Below are positions 13,801 to 28,800 of a DNA stretch of 64,000 nucleotides, one piece after another. Every line of letters starts with the position of its first letter. The first letter of the stretch is position 1. The position numbers and the translations under genes are program-made. This DNA is from Agelas oroides (taxonomy: Eukaryota; Porifera; Demospongiae; Agelasida; Agelasidae): assembly GCA_949130485.1 (NCBI GenBank), contig OX422183.1, positions 21,941,202-22,005,201 of the forward strand, written 5' to 3'. The notes under the pieces are model-generated. The model had not been told where the DNA came from. It searched no databases and worked only from the letters and a program-made list of their open reading frames with translations.

Positions 13801-16800
13801 GACTGGTGCTAGTAACTACTGTCACTTCCCTCACAGTACTTCTAGTTGAAGCCATACCAGCATCACTGAGTTGTCAGTACACTAGCAACAGATACATGGA
13901 ATTAGTATACACATTATGTTGCTATGATAACAGCAAATCAAATTAGCTAACTGCCATACAGAGGCATTTGCATGTGTAAGAGTCTGATGTACAAAGTTTT
14001 AGTCAAATGTATTGATGCCCAAACCAAGGGCGTAGGAATAGAGGGGGCTAGGGGGGCCACTACTGGGGAGGCTTAGCCCTCCATCCTCACTGTATTTATA
14101 TAGGTACTCGGGTAAGTACTTAGTTGTGCAAGTCCACGGGTAATTAATACAGGAGCATCTGTAGCTTGTACAGCAACAGGTTGCAAATGAAGCGACTATC
14201 GTCTTTTGAATATTGCCTGTATCCAATTCCATGTAGGAGAAGAGAGCGCATCCAAAGGCGAGTTTTCACTAATTAGTGGGTGTGGTTTAAAAAATGTTCG
14301 CCGCACGCTTTGCACGCGGTATCTTTTACCAATACTACTAAAGCTTTGCCCCCCCCCCCCCCCCTACTAAATAGTCTTTCCTACGCCACTGGCCCAAACG
14401 AGTATCATTCGGACCTTCTGGAGTATCATTGCCATAGCAACGGAAACATTGTCTCTTTTATTCTACTGACTCTTAGTGATGGCATAAGCCTATGTTAAAC
14501 TGACTGACTGTCCCATTAATTGATTTTCACTTCTTGCATTAATTCTGTAGTATTCTCTTCCACAGTCTTGGAAGGAATGAAATTGGAGATTCTGGAGCCA
14601 CTGCCCTGGCTGATGCTCTGAGAGTGAACAAGAGCTTGACAACACTGCAGTAAGTAACTATCCTGGCCCCATACTGACCTATAAGCAAAGTGTTATGAGC
14701 ATGATATGATTGTTCTGGGTGACAGTGGTCCCTGTGTGGTCTCCTTGTACTGTGACGACTGGTGCTAGTAACTACTGTCACTTTCCTCACAGTACTTCTA
14801 GTTGAAGCCATACCAGCATCACTGAGTTGTCAGTACACTAGCAACAGAAACATGGAATTTGTACACAGGTTATGTTGCTATGACAATAGCACTACAAATT
14901 AGCTAACCACCATACAGAGGCATTTTGCATGTGTAAGAATCTGCTAACCTCTACAGAGGCACTTTGCATGACTTGTGTAAGAAGTTTAGGTTATAGTACA
15001 AGGTGGAAGCGGTTTAGCAATTTATTGGCTGACACATAGTGGGATAACCTACTTCTACCACAGCAATGTAGCATAGCAACATAATTGACCACAGTGAAGC
15101 CAATAATTCGGCAGACCGGCCCTACTCAGGTGGGTTAAGGCGAGCTCCGAATGTATTGTTCGTGATACGGAAGTATGCGAAAGTATCACTATAATTCGTG
15201 GACGTTTCGTTACAATTTACGGAGTCTGAATGGCTGCCGTGTGAAGGCTTCTTAGCTTTACTAGCTGTGTTATGGCCGTTAGTCTGTACTGTATAGGTTT
15301 TTGCTATCGATGATTGTTAACTAGATAGGTCTAACTCGCAGCAGTGCTACGGCTGGACGAAGAGTTTTGTGTTTCTGGAAGCAAGAAACGGGAAAAAGGC
15401 TCGAGCCCGTTCGTTTAGTAGCCGACCTCAGCAGCCAGACCCCCCGACGCGGTGCCGAATTTGAGAGAACTCGGTGTGTAACTCCGGTAAATAGGAACAG
15501 CTATCATGCATCCTTCATAATCCGACTGGAGAGACGGTCCCTATTGCTTCTTAAGAGTAGGAGAGTTAGTAAAATTTATAATTAGCTGCTATTTTGGCGT
15601 ATTTCAAGGCATTTTTGTCGATTTACTCGTGACGTGAACTTACCATACTCAATTTCCAGTTAGTTCCGAATTCTGCGCGTGAAGAGCATTCCAATGGTAC
15701 CAACTTTGCCTAGTTATAAGGAATATACGGCACCGCGTAGGCTGAAATAGTGTTAAGGCAGCCTTAATTAGTGGACGTTGTTTACCAGAGGGTGTGGCGT
15801 TTCCATGGAAACCAATTTGTTTGTTTACATCATCAACCACAATACAATAACAGGATACAAAACAAAAACCAATAGTGGACTTCTTGTCTGCGAAATACAC
15901 CATAAACTTTCTGTGGCAAGTAGTCAGAACAGTGCTTCTCCACAACAAAAGCCTGCCTTAACCCACCTGAGTAGACAAGGCCAATAAATTTCCTAACAGT
16001 TTGCATGAGGACTTTACGAGGGCTAGAGCACTGTCGGTGCCTCTGATTTATATCGATGCTGTGGTAGAATCTGATGTACAAAGTTTGAAATGTATTGAAG
16101 CTCATAGAGTATCATTTGCCACTTCTGAAGTTGTCATTGCCATAGCAACAGAAACATTCTATTCTACTGACTCTTAGTGATGGCATAAGTCTATGTTAAA
16201 CCCGACTGACTGTCCCATTAATTGATTTTCACTACTTGCGCTAATTCTGGAGTACTCTTTTCCACAGTCTTTGGGGGAATAAAATAGAAGATTCTGGAGC
16301 CACTGTCCTGGCTGATGCTCTGAGAGTGAACAAGAGCTTGACAACACTTGAGTAAGTAACTATCCTGGTCCCATACTGACCTACAAGCAAAGTGTTATGA
16401 GCATGATATGGTTGTCCTAGGTGACAGTGGTCCCTGTGTGGTCTCCTTGTACTGTGACGACTGGTGCTAGTAACTACTGTCACTTTCCTCACAGTACTTC
16501 CAGTTGAAGTCATACCGGCATCACTGAGTTGTCAGTACACTAGCAACAGAAACATGGAATTTGTACACACATCATGTTGCTATGACAGCAGCTATGCTAT
16601 TTACCTAACCACTTTACTGAGGCATTTTGCACGTGTAAGAATCTGATGTACAAAGTTTTAGGATAGATAATATACCCTCCCCGGGATTGGAAACAGCTCA
16701 CGTGATGCTATGTATATAGTGGTTAAGCTCGTGGACAGAGTGCGTTGGAGTTTTCGTCACTTTCGAGGTGTTGATTACATTGATCTTGACCTGCAGTAAA

Positions 16801-19800
16801 AGTGCCCTTTCACTGAGAAAGAAGCAGAAAGCTACAGATAACTTGCACAGGTAAGCGATTTTAAGCTTTTTAACAAGCTGTCATGGGTGTGCATTAATAG
16901 TAGCATTAACCTACAGGAGTTCATAAGCCAGCTGTGCTCTGTTGGGTGTTACTTATGGTGTTAGTATTAAAGCGGCTAGATAAGGAAACTTTTATTGGGT
17001 CTCAGTCCAACTAAACTACCAGCTATACTGATATTTGCAAAGTAGTGGATGGTATAGTGACTGAACTTTTGCATAGATGCACATTTATACCCAGCATGCC
17101 CTTTCTTTGGAGATGGTCCGAGCTTTTGTCTAAAATTGGTGAAGTTAATGTCTTCATGCTTTGTGGGGGATCTACATTCACATTATACATCTGCTGATAC
17201 TACCACAGTATGCCTAGAACCATCTATGTTTGCATGGTTTTTTAAAGTAGGTCTATGTTTCAAGCACAGTACAAGTTACACCATCTTTTATCCGACCCGT
17301 TTAGCACTGACCGTGGACTATGCCTGGGAGACTATTTTGACTCAGAGTCCACAGGAAAAATGAGGAATGCAAGAAGGTGGTGGAGCACATGACAACTCCG
17401 GCATGCAAGAGTTCCAGAAGCACATGCAAGCTCTGAGGGTAACAAACTCATTTGCCAGGGGGCCAGCAAAGGGGAATTGCAGAGGCTTTGATTGCGATTA
17501 CACAGAAGTTAACATACAGAAAAGAACAAACTCTTAGGACAATTCGATCTAAATTGTAATATCTTATCATAAATTCTTATCTTGTGACCGTACAATAAAA
17601 TGCACAATCATAGACCTATCTATGACACAATGCAACATGAAAGACATCATCCCCCAATCATCGCTTGCACAACGGTTTCGAGGTAGCTGGACACTAAACA
17701 AATAGCACAACAGTGTTATATATACACCAAAAAAGCTTTTATCAGTATTGAATGATAAAATATGGATGTTCGTACGTTGAATGGACTGGTCGTGAAGAGC
17801 CATCACTTTCGCTTGAACTATGTATTCCAAATAACGCCAACCAGATAACAGAACTTGCAACGCTTCCGGTGCAACACGGATGGGACGTGTGACTACATGA
17901 TAAATGTCTCAAATCTCAGGGAGGGTATATTATCTATGGTTTTAGTCATATGAAATGTGTTGAAGGCTATACGAGTATCATTTGCCCCTTCTGGAGTTAT
18001 CATTCCCATAGCAACAGAAACATTCTCCTATTCTACTGACTCTTAGTGATGGCATAAGCCTGAATGTCCCATTAATTGATTTTCACTACTTGCACTAATT
18101 CTGGAGTACTATCTTCCACAGTCTTGGATGGAACAGAATTGGAGATTCTGTAGCCACTGTCCTGGCTGATGCTCTGAGAGTGAACAAGAGCTTGACAATA
18201 CTGGAGTTAGTAACTATACTGACATATAAGCAAAGTGTTATGAGCATGATATGGTTGTCCTGGGTGACAGTGGTCCCTGTGTGGTCTCCTTGTACTGTGA
18301 CGACTGGTGCTAGTAACTACTGTCACATTCCTCACAGTGCTTCTAGTTGAAGCCATACCAGCATCACTCAGTTGTCAGTACACTAGGAACAGAAACATGG
18401 AATTTGTACACAAATATTTTGTTGCTATGACAACAGTAAATCAAATTAGCTAACTGCCATACAGAGGCACTTTGCATGTGTAAGAATCAGATGTACCAAG
18501 TTTTAGTCATATGTATTGAAGCCCAAATGAGTATCAATTTCCCTTCTGGAGTTATCATTGCCATAGCAACAGAAACATTCCCTCTCCTATTCTACTGACT
18601 CTTAGTGATGGCATAAGCCTATGTTAAACCTGACTGACTGTTCCATTAATTGATTTTCACTACTTGCACTATCCTGGAGTACTGTCTTCCACAGTCTTGA
18701 ATGGAATGGAATTGAAGATTCTGGAGCCGCTGCCCTGGCTGATGCTCTGAGAGTGAACCAGAGCTTGACAGCACTGCAGTAAGTAACTATCCTGTCCCCA
18801 TACTGACATATAAGCAAAGTGTTATGAGCATGATATGGTTGTCCTGGGTGACAGTGGTCCCTGTGTGGTCTCCTTGTACTGTGACGACTGGTGCTAGTAA
18901 CTACTGTCACTTCCCTCACAGTACTTCTAGTTGAAGCCATACCAGCATCACTGAGTTGTCAGTACACTAGCAACAGATACATGGAATTAGTATACACATT
19001 ATGTTGCTATGATAACAGCAAATCAAATTAGCTAACTGCCATACAGAGGCATTTGCATGTGTAAGAGTCTGATGTACAAAGTTTTAGTCAAATGTATTGA
19101 TGCCCAAACCAAGGGCGTAGGAATAGAGGGGGCTAGGGGGGCCACTACTGGGGAGGCTTAGCCCTCCATCCTCACTGTATTTATATAGGTACTCGGGTAA
19201 GTACTTAGTTGTGCAAGTCCACGGGTAATTAATACAGGAGCATCTGTAGCTTGTACAGCAACAGGTTGCAAATGAAGCGACTATCGTCTTTTGAATATTG
19301 CCTGTATCCAATTCCATGTAGGAGAAGAGAGCGCATCCAAAGGCGAGTTTTCACTAATTAGTGGGTGTGGTTTAAAAAATGTTCGCCGCACGCTTTGCAC
19401 GCGGTATCTTTTACTAATACTACTAAAGCTTTGCCCCCCCCCCCCTACTAAATAGTCTTTCCTACGCCACTGGCCCAAACGAGTATCATTCGGACCTTCT
19501 GGAGTATCATTGCCATAGCAACGGAAACATTGTCTCTTTTATTCTACTCACTCTTAGTGATGGCATAGGCCTATGTTAAGCCCAACTGACTGTCCCATTA
19601 ATTGATTTTCACTACTTGCATTAAGTTAATTCTGTAGTATTCTCTTCCACAGTCTTGGAAGGAATGAAATTGGAGATTCTGGAGCCATTGTCCTGGCTGA
19701 TGCTCTGAGAGTGAACAAGAGCTTGACAATACTGGAGTTAGTAACTATACTGACCTATAAGCACGGTGTTATGAGCATGATATGGTTGTCCTGGGTGACA

Positions 19801-22800
19801 GTGGTCCCTGTGTGGTCTCCTTGTACTGTGACGACTGGTGCTAGTAACTACTGTCACTTTCCTCACAGTACTTCTAGTTGAAGCCATATCAGCATCACTC
19901 AGTTGTCAGTACACTAGGAACAGAAACATGGAATTTGTACACAAATATTTTGTTGCTATGACAACAGTAAATCAAATTAGCTAACTGCCATACAGAGGCA
20001 CTTTACATGTGTAAGAATCAGATGTACCAAGTTTTAGTCATATGTATTGAAGCCCAAATGAGTATCAATTTCCCTTCTGGAGTTATCATTGCCATAGCAA
20101 CAGAAACATTCCCTCTCCTATTCTACTGACTCTTAGTGATGGCATAAGCCTATGTTAAACCCGACTGACTGTCCCATTAATTGATTTTCACTACTTGCAC
20201 TAATTCTGGAGTACTCTCTTCCACAGTCTTGAATGGAATGGAATTGGAGATTCTGGAGCCACTGCACTGGCTGATGCTCTGAGAGTGAACCAGAGCTTGA
20301 CAACACTGCAGTAAGTAACTATCCTGGTCCCATACTGACTTATAAGCACAGTGTTATGAGCATGATATGGTTGTTCTGGGTGACAGTGGTCCCTGTGTGG
20401 TCTCCTTGTACTGTGACAACTGGTGCTAGTAACTACTGTCACTTTCCTCCCAGTACTTCTAGTTGAAGCCATACCAGCATCACTGAGTTGTCAGTACACT
20501 AGCAACAGAAACATGGAATTTGTACACAGATTATGTTGCTATGACAACAGCAATACAAATTAGCTAACCACCATACTGATGCACTTTGCATGTGTAAGAA
20601 TCTGATGTACAAAGTTTTAGTCAATTGTATTGATGTCCAAACCAAGGGCGTAGGAATGGGGGCGCTAGGGGGGCTGTAGCCCCCTTTCACAACTACTGGG
20701 GAGGCTTAGCCCCCCCTCCTTCACTGTATTTATATAGGTACTTGGATAAGTACTTACTTAGGTGTGCAAGTCCACGGGTGACTAATACAGGAGCATCTGT
20801 AGCTTGTACAGCAACAGGTTGCAAATGAAGCGATTATTGTCTTTTGAATCATGCCTGTGAGATGAGAGCGCATCCAAAGGCGAGTTTTCACTAATTAGTG
20901 GGCGTGGTTTAAAAAAATGTTTGCCGAGCACTTTTCACACGGTATCTTTTACCAATACTACTAAAGCTTAGCCTCCCCCCCCCCCCCCTACTAAATACCC
21001 TTTCCTATGCCACTGGCCCAAACGAGTATCATTCGGCCCTTCTGGAGTATCATTGCCATAGCAGCGGAAACATTGTCTCTCTTATTCTACTGACTCTTAG
21101 TGATGACATAAGCCAATGTTAAACCCGACTGACTGTCCCATTAATTGATTTTCACTACTTGCACTAATTCTGGAGCATTCTCTTCCACAGTCTTTGGGGG
21201 AATAGTATTGGAGATTCTGGAGCCACTGTCCTGGCTGATACTCTTAGAGTGAACAAGACCTTGACAACACTGCAGTAAGTAACTATCCTGGCCCCATACT
21301 GACCTATAAGGAAAGTGTTATGAGCATGATATGGTTGTCCTGGGTGACAGTGGTCCCTGTGTGGTCTCCTTGTACTGTGACGACTGGTGCTAGTAACTAC
21401 TGTCACTTTCCTCACAGTACTTCTAGTTGAAGCCATACCAGCATCACTGAGTTGTCAGTACACTAGCAACAGAAACATGGAATTTGTACACACATTATGT
21501 TGCTATGACAACAGCTATGCTAACCTCTACGGAGGCATTTTCCATCTGTAAGAATCTGCTAACCTCTACAGAGGCACTTTGCATGTGTGGTTATAGTATG
21601 AGGTGGAAGTGGTTTAGCGATTTATTGGCTGACACAAAGTGCAATAACCTAGCTACTTCTACCACAGCAATGTAGCATAGCAATGAAGTTTAACAATAGT
21701 TAAACTAAGTTAAAAGTCGAGGTGAGCTAGAAAAGGAGGAGGGGAGCCAGTGCGCATGCGTGGGAGAGGTCTCCAGGATCACATGGTTCATCAGCAGCAC
21801 TCTTATCAAAGCACCAGACGGTGAATAGCCCCAGCGTGAATCCAGCGAGTCTTTGACATGGGCTGCACCCGACGAGAAGCATGGCGGAGGGCAAACGCGC
21901 GGCTGAACGGGAAGGAGGCGTACACGGCGAAGTGTCGGCCGAAATTGCCATGCCAAGGGACATATCGGTGGACGCCATTGTGGAGCGGGTCTTGGAGCGC
22001 CTCGGCAGAGAGGGAGTCCAGCCGGTAACCCCGACGGGTACAGGCGAGGGTAGTTCATCTAGTGGGGGATCATCAGGAGGTGAGTAGAGTGCCATCATTC
22101 TGGGACAGTTCCATGGTGAAGCCGATGAGCGGAGCCTCGGGAATGCAAAGTATACGGGCGTGGATGGCGTACATCCCGTTCTCCCCCCTTGCCGATTAAT
22201 GGCAAAGGCAGAACGGAAGATCTTTTTAACTAACCATGGCCAGGGAGAAATTGGGGACATAGCAGCATGGCAATGTCCATCATTGGAGGTGGGACATGTG
22301 GCAAGGCTACAGTCAGCATAGGTCGAAACATGGCCGTGGTGCCATATCGCAGGCATAGAGCATTGCAAAGGTGCAGTGCCTCAGTCGAGGGAAGAGGTGT
22401 ATAGTAGTGGGACGAAACCACCTACAATGGAGGGTGGGGAATGCACGGTGTAATGCCTTAGTCAAGAAGGTTAAGGCATTGCCAGGGTGCAATCCTGTGG
22501 TCAGGATAGACCAGGAAGTGGCAGCAGTGTGATATCACAGGTCGCGGCATAGCCAAGGTGCGATGCCAGAGATGGTGAAGGTGGGAGGCAGGGCCAGGGT
22601 ACAATGCCACAGACAGTGGAGGTCAGAGGAATGAGGACCCCAAATAAATTGAGGTTGGGGTGCCACCACATCGCGGGGGTGTGTAGAAGTGGTCCGAAAG
22701 CTAAAAAAATGGGGGACACCTCCATGAGGGAGGTCAAGGTAGCAGGTGGTGGCGGGGTGGAAGTTTGATATCAGAGATGACATCAGGGTAAAACATGATT

Positions 22801-25800
22801 GCAATGGGGGCAGGGCGTACAAATTGAGTAGCCTCTCCCCTTTGGCCCTGTGTTTGCTCCTCCTTCTCTTTCTGTCCTTATATCCGTCCTGCTCTCTTTT
22901 CCCACCTTATTTTCCCCGTTCTGCTCTCCCTCATGTTCCCCACTGGCCGTTTGCCATTCTTTTGTCTCTCTCTTTCTGTCCCGGCTAACTGCTCACACAG
23001 TGGTGCTGGGTGAAATCCCACAAGTGGTACCCTTGCTCCCCACAGCGGATATGACAAATAGTTCGGGTCAGACGGCAGAGGGATTGGCAGGTGGTCCAGA
23101 CCTAACCAACTGGATGAGCTTGCTGTTGCCAAGACAAGAGATGGTCAAGCAACCAAGGGTGTTTGTTGGGGAGGGTTTCCCAACAATTCCCAAGTGGCTC
23201 TATGATAAGATTTTACGCTGGGAATTTGTGGACTTTGCTGACTTGCGTGCTCCAGTGTCAGCAGAGACGCTGAATGCAGACATGGATCCCCAGAAACTGA
23301 TTGTCCTCCCAGGGCTTGAGGTATCAAAAGCCAAGAAGAAGGCAGTCCAGGACATTCGGGTTTGATCACAATGCTTTGCATTGTATGTGGCCGTTCTGGC
23401 CAGAAAGTTTCCAGACACAGTACCAGACCTGATGGCATATCAATTGCTGATCATCCAGACACATTGGGACTATGAAGACCCGGCCTGGCAAAGGTATGAC
23501 GAAGCATTTAGAGATAAGGCGGCAGCCACAGGAAACTGCAAGTGGTCAAGCCTAGACCCGCACTTATTCAACAAGATTTGTGCAGGACGGGCCAGGAAGG
23601 TGGGCCTCGATGCCAGTGCACTGCCCATGGCGAGGGGAGCAGGGGACTCCCCTCAGGGTCCGCCACCCAAGAAACCAGCCTGTGAGATGGGGAGACCCTG
23701 GGGAGGAAAATTTTTTCAGCCTCGAAACTTCAGGTCCAACACATGCTGGGACTGGAACCAGGGAGCATGCAAATACAATCCTTGCAAGTACCGCCATATC
23801 TGTAGTGACTGTGGTGGGCGGCACCCTCAGATCCAATGCAGCCCAAATGAGGAGGTGGCAGCAGGGGCAAAGAGGCAGCCGGTTACAAAAGTAGGAAAAG
23901 GGGAGGCAGAAAAGTAACTTTGGACCAGTAGGGTTAACTTTGCAAGACCTGGAAATATGTTGTCTTGATGAACTTGAGTGTAAAATCCATAAAGAGTCCA
24001 ACCTCCTACTACCGTATAGCTCCAAATTTTTTTGGCACAATATTTTCGTGAATTTCGTGATTAACCTCGAGATCACGAAAATTTTGTTCACGAAATAATT
24101 TGAACGTGTGTCACGAGGTGGCTTATATAGCGCGCTCGCTGAAAAATGGGTGGGGCAACATTGAATCACGAAAATTTACTTCCAACGCTAATTTGGAGAG
24201 ATTCACGACCTTTTTGACCCACAAAAATTTGGAGCTATACAGTAACCCCCTAGGATAGGAATGTGTACCCATATATGGATTGACATTAATACGATTAGCA
24301 GGGGTCAAGGGGATGTTGTCTCTCCACTCATAGGATTGAGTGTGATAATGCAACATCAATTGCAGGCATCACCCCCAAGACCCTTGGTACGTAGGCCAGT
24401 TAAAATACTCTCCAAAGGAGGGTTAGTGGGAAAAATCAGTGGCAAGGGTCATGAAATGCAAATGTATCAACAGGAACCATGGAAGGACACCTACCTTTGG
24501 CGTGCCTGGTGGAGGAGGAAAAGTGGATGGTACCAGAGGTGCAGTGTAGCACTGGGGCACTGGGGTCAGAAAGGCAAGAGAACCCATACACTCACGAGCT
24601 CCTCCAGCTTCAGCAGTGCACCCCAGTGGGGGATATCAGGCTGAATCCCCCTCTAGCAGAGGTCAACACACCGCTGCAACTCCCAGTTTGGAGAAAGTAT
24701 TTAGCAGATCATCCAGATGTGGCCTTTAGGGACTACATCCTAGAGGGAATCCAGCAAGGGTTCAGGGTGGGGTATGACTATCAGTCACATAAGTGCTATT
24801 CAGCAGCAGGGAACTTGAAGTCTGCACGAGAGAATGCCGAGGTGGTGGAGGCATACATTGCAAAGGAGGTTGCAGCTCGCCGAGGGGTAGGGCCATTGAC
24901 ACCAAATGAGATACCATCTCTCCAGACTAGCCCCTTTGGAGGAGTCATTCCAAAGCGCCAGCCAGGGAAGTGGCGCTTGATAGTAAACTTGTCAGCACCC
25001 GAGGGAGGAAGTGTGAATGACGGCATCAGTCATAGCTTATGCTCGTTACAGTATGTGTCCATTCACGACATAGTCAATAAGATAGAGAAGATGGGCAGGG
25101 GAGCACTGCTGGCCAAGGTTGACCAGAAAGAAGCCTATCACATGGTGCCAGTGCACCCTCAGGATCGTCCACTATTAGGAATGGAATGGGAGGGCTGAGT
25201 GTATGTTGATACAGCCCTCCCCTTTGGCCTGCGGTCAGCTCCAAAAAATTTTAACCCACTGGCAGATGCATTGGAGTGGATTGTGAGGCACAGAGGAGCA
25301 GGGGAAATAGACCACTACCTGGATGACTTTATTATTATAGGCCCCCCACAGAGCAGGGGCTGTGCTAGTAGTTTGATGGTGCTAGAGGAGACATGCCAGC
25401 AGCTGGGGGTGCCAATAGCAGCTGAGAAGTGTCAAGGACCATCAACATGCCTGTAATTCCTAGGTATTGAAATGGACACGGTGGCGATGGAGCTCCGCCT
25501 TCCCCAGGGCAAGCTGAATAGGTTGAGAACATTGTTACAGGGGTGGCGGCCCAGGAAGGCCTGTCAGAAAAGAGACCTTCAGTGCTTACTTAGTAGGGCA
25601 TTTGTGCCATGCCTGTAGGGTGGCTCGGCCTGGTCCCCGCTTTCTGAGGGGGATGTTCTCTCTGCTGTCGGGAAGCAGAAGGGGACACCACTATATCTGC
25701 CTCAACAGGCAGTTCAAAGATTTAGAGTGGTGGAACGTTTTCTCTCCCAGTGGAATGGGACGTCAATGCTCTTTAAAGTCGACATGCGAGAACCGCAAGT

Positions 25801-28800
25801 GCATGTTTTGAGTGATGCGTCAGGATCATGGGGGTGTGGGGCTTATTGGAAGGGAGAGTGGTTCCAGGTGACATGGAGTTTGAACAAGCTCCTATAGCAG
25901 CAAAAGAGATGGTGCCGATTCTTGTGGCTGCAGCAGTATGGGGAAGGAGGTGGAGGGGACTCACAGTTTGTTGCCATTGTTACAATGAAGCAGTTGTGGC
26001 TTCCATACAGGCAACTATTGCAGGCAGTTCAACATGGCTCATATGCTGTGTTGTTTGTTTTTTCTGGAAGCTAAGTTTGGATTCATTTGCTCAGCAATCC
26101 ATATCCCAGGAGTAAACAATGGCATAGCAGATGCACTATCAAGAAAACGCTTAGATGTGTTTCGTACTCTTGCTCCACAGGCCAGGTCAGAGCCAACCTT
26201 AGTTCCGCGAGGACTGTTGGAGGGTCTGATGGGAGACAAGCCATGGACATCAGCAACATGGGAGAGATGGTTCATTACTATTTAAAACATTCATTAGCAG
26301 ACTCAACTCTGAGAACATATGAATCAGGAAAATGACGTTATATAAGGTTTTGTGCAAGTATTGACCAGGCCCCGCTACCAGTATCAGAGAAGCAATTGTG
26401 TGAGTTTGTTGCAAGCACAGCAAAAGAAGGTCTCAAACACCAAACAATTAAATCCTACTTGGCTGCGGTCAGACATATGCAGATACTAGCTGGGTGGGGT
26501 GATCCACTCATACACAGTATGCCATTGCTGGAGTATGTGCTAAGAGGGGTAAAGTCAGAACAGGCAAAGAACCCAACATCCTCGCAGCGGACACGTCTTC
26601 CCATCACTCCAGCAATCTTGAGGAAGGTACGCCATGCCCTGGAGAAGGACAAGACAAGCTATGACCATGTAATGCTTTGGGCAGTGTATTGTACTGCCTT
26701 TTTTGGGTTCCTGAGGTCAGGGGAGGTAACCGTCCCGTCGTTGGCGGCATATGACCCTGGAGCAGATTTGAGCTATGGGGACATAATATTCAACAGCCAA
26801 ACTCACCCAACACTTGCCAAGGTAAATATAAAAGCATCTAAAACAGACCCCTTTCGTATAGGGGTGTTGATCTACTTGGGAAAAACAAATTGTGACCTAT
26901 GTCCAGTGGCAGCACTGGTTGCCTGCCATGCAGTACGGGGATCAGGGGTAGGTCCATTTTTTTGATTCAGGGAGGGCACTCCCTTGTCCAGGGAGAAGTT
27001 GGTGCAGAAGTTAAGGGAGCACTTAGCAGAAGTAGGGGTGGACTCGGCCAAATTTTCGGGACATAGTTTTCGAATTGGTGCAGCGACAACTGCCAGTGAA
27101 CGAGGAATTCAGGACTCAATGATCCAAACATTGGGCCGGTGGAAGAGTGCGGCCTATTTACGGTATGTGCGCATCCCTCGACAGGAACTGGCAAGCATAT
27201 CCAAGACTCTTGTGTCATGATGGCCCCAAGTGGGGTCCTTTGAATCTGTACCTCTGCATGTGTGTGATGTAGGACATGTCATATGTGCAGTTGTTGTGAG
27301 GATGAGAGAATTCTAGGAATGGCATGTGCTTGGGAGCAGGGTCTTCATGTCCAGTCCGTGGGCCATAATACGGGAGCATAAGGTTATAGCTCCGACATTA
27401 ATCCCCCAATCACATGGGGTTAGGGTGGGGGAGATCTCAGTAAGGAAAAGAAGGGGGAGACATCACAGGAGTTATGTGCTAACTCCAGTCTCCATCGGGC
27501 ATGCAGGCCTGGCTCACCTACCAAACCCTTACCTCTTGTGAGAGCCCAAGCCGGGAGGTGTTGTTGACGGGTTGTGTTAGTATACGAACCGTAGATTGTG
27601 AAATGAAGTTTAACAATAGTTAAACTAAGTTAACAGTCGAGGTGAGCTAGAAAAGGGGGAGGGGAACCAGTGCGCATGCGTGGGAGAGGTCTCCAGGATC
27701 ACATGGTTCATCAGCAGCACTCTTATCAAAGCACCACAAGGTGAATAGCCCCAACCAACCACCCACCCAAATCACAGGGTATAGCTTGCTCATTCACACA
27801 GGTAGGGTGTGGATCCTTTCATCTCCACCAATGGTGGCCAGTAGCTACTGCTGGTGTGACTAGAGCTGGGCCAGTTGTCTCGATGTAGGCTTTGTTGTTC
27901 AGGTTGTTGTTTTGACCTAGGCGGGCCATAATGCGGCAGCATAAGCTTATAGCTCCGACATTAATCCCCCAATCACATGGGGTTAAGGTTGGGGAGATCT
28001 CAGTAAGGAAAAGAAGGGGGAGACATCACAGGAGTTATGTGCTAACTCCCAGTCTCCATCGGGCATGCAGGCCTGGCTTACTTACCAAACCCTTACCTCT
28101 TGTGAGAGCCCAAGCCGGGAGGTGTTGTTGACGTGTTGTGTTAGTATACGAACTGTAGATTGTTAAAGAAAATTGACCACAGTGAAGCCAATAAGTTGGC
28201 AGACCACTGTTGGTGCCTTTGATTTATATGGCTGCTGTGGTAGAATCCGATGTAGTTTGAAATGTATTGAAGCCCATAGAGTATCATTTGCCCCTTCTGG
28301 AGATCTTGTTGCCATAGCAAAAGAAACATTCTCTCCTATTCTACTGACTCTTAGTGATGGCATAAGGTGACACAAACCTATGTTAAATCTGACTGACTGT
28401 CCCATTAATTGATTTTCACTACTTGCACTAATTCTGGAGTACTCTCTTCCACAGTCTTGAAGGGAATGGAATTGGAGATTCTGGAGCCACTGCCCTGGCT
28501 GATGCTCTGAGAGTGAACCAGAGCTTGACAACACTGCAGTAAGTAACTATCCTGGCTCCATACTGACCTATAAGCAAAGTGTTATGAGCATGATATAGTT
28601 GTCCTGGGTGACAGTGGTCCCTATGTGGTCTCCTTGTACTGTGCATGTAGGATGTTTTAGTCACATAAAATCTATTGAAGCACATACGAGTATCATTCGC
28701 CCCTTCTGGAGTTATCATTGCCATACCAACAGAAACATTCTCCTATTCTATTGACTCTTAGTGATGACATAAGCCTATGTTAAGCCTGACTGACTGTCCC

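Larger units (their letters stand above)
21684..28167 (+). mobile_element. Ngaro/DIRS-type tyrosine-recombinase retroelement, fossil
   Basis: The terminal layout is A1 (21684-21832), body, B1 (27360-27603), A2 (27604-27752), B2 (27923-28167): split direct repeats, as known for Ngaro elements. A copies and B copies each differ at only a few percent. Parts in order: gag-like region with a likely spliced leader and a CCCH/CCHC-like cluster (about 21.9-23.9 kb), reverse transcriptase with YLDD (about 24.6-25.5 kb), RNase H (about 25.6-26.2 kb), tyrosine recombinase with FLRSGE, HSFR and a final R..Y box (about 26.3-27.2 kb). The body is broken in roughly half a dozen places and also hosts a 231-bp MITE. 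It sits in the LRR intron after exon 9; the empty-site sequence is visible in the sibling intron near 15.09 kb. Moderately young. Confidence 0.9.

Noticed and set aside
21705-22822. Several minus-strand open frames inside the Ngaro element
   Set aside because: GC-rich antisense shadows of the element's leader and gag-like region; no domain seen.
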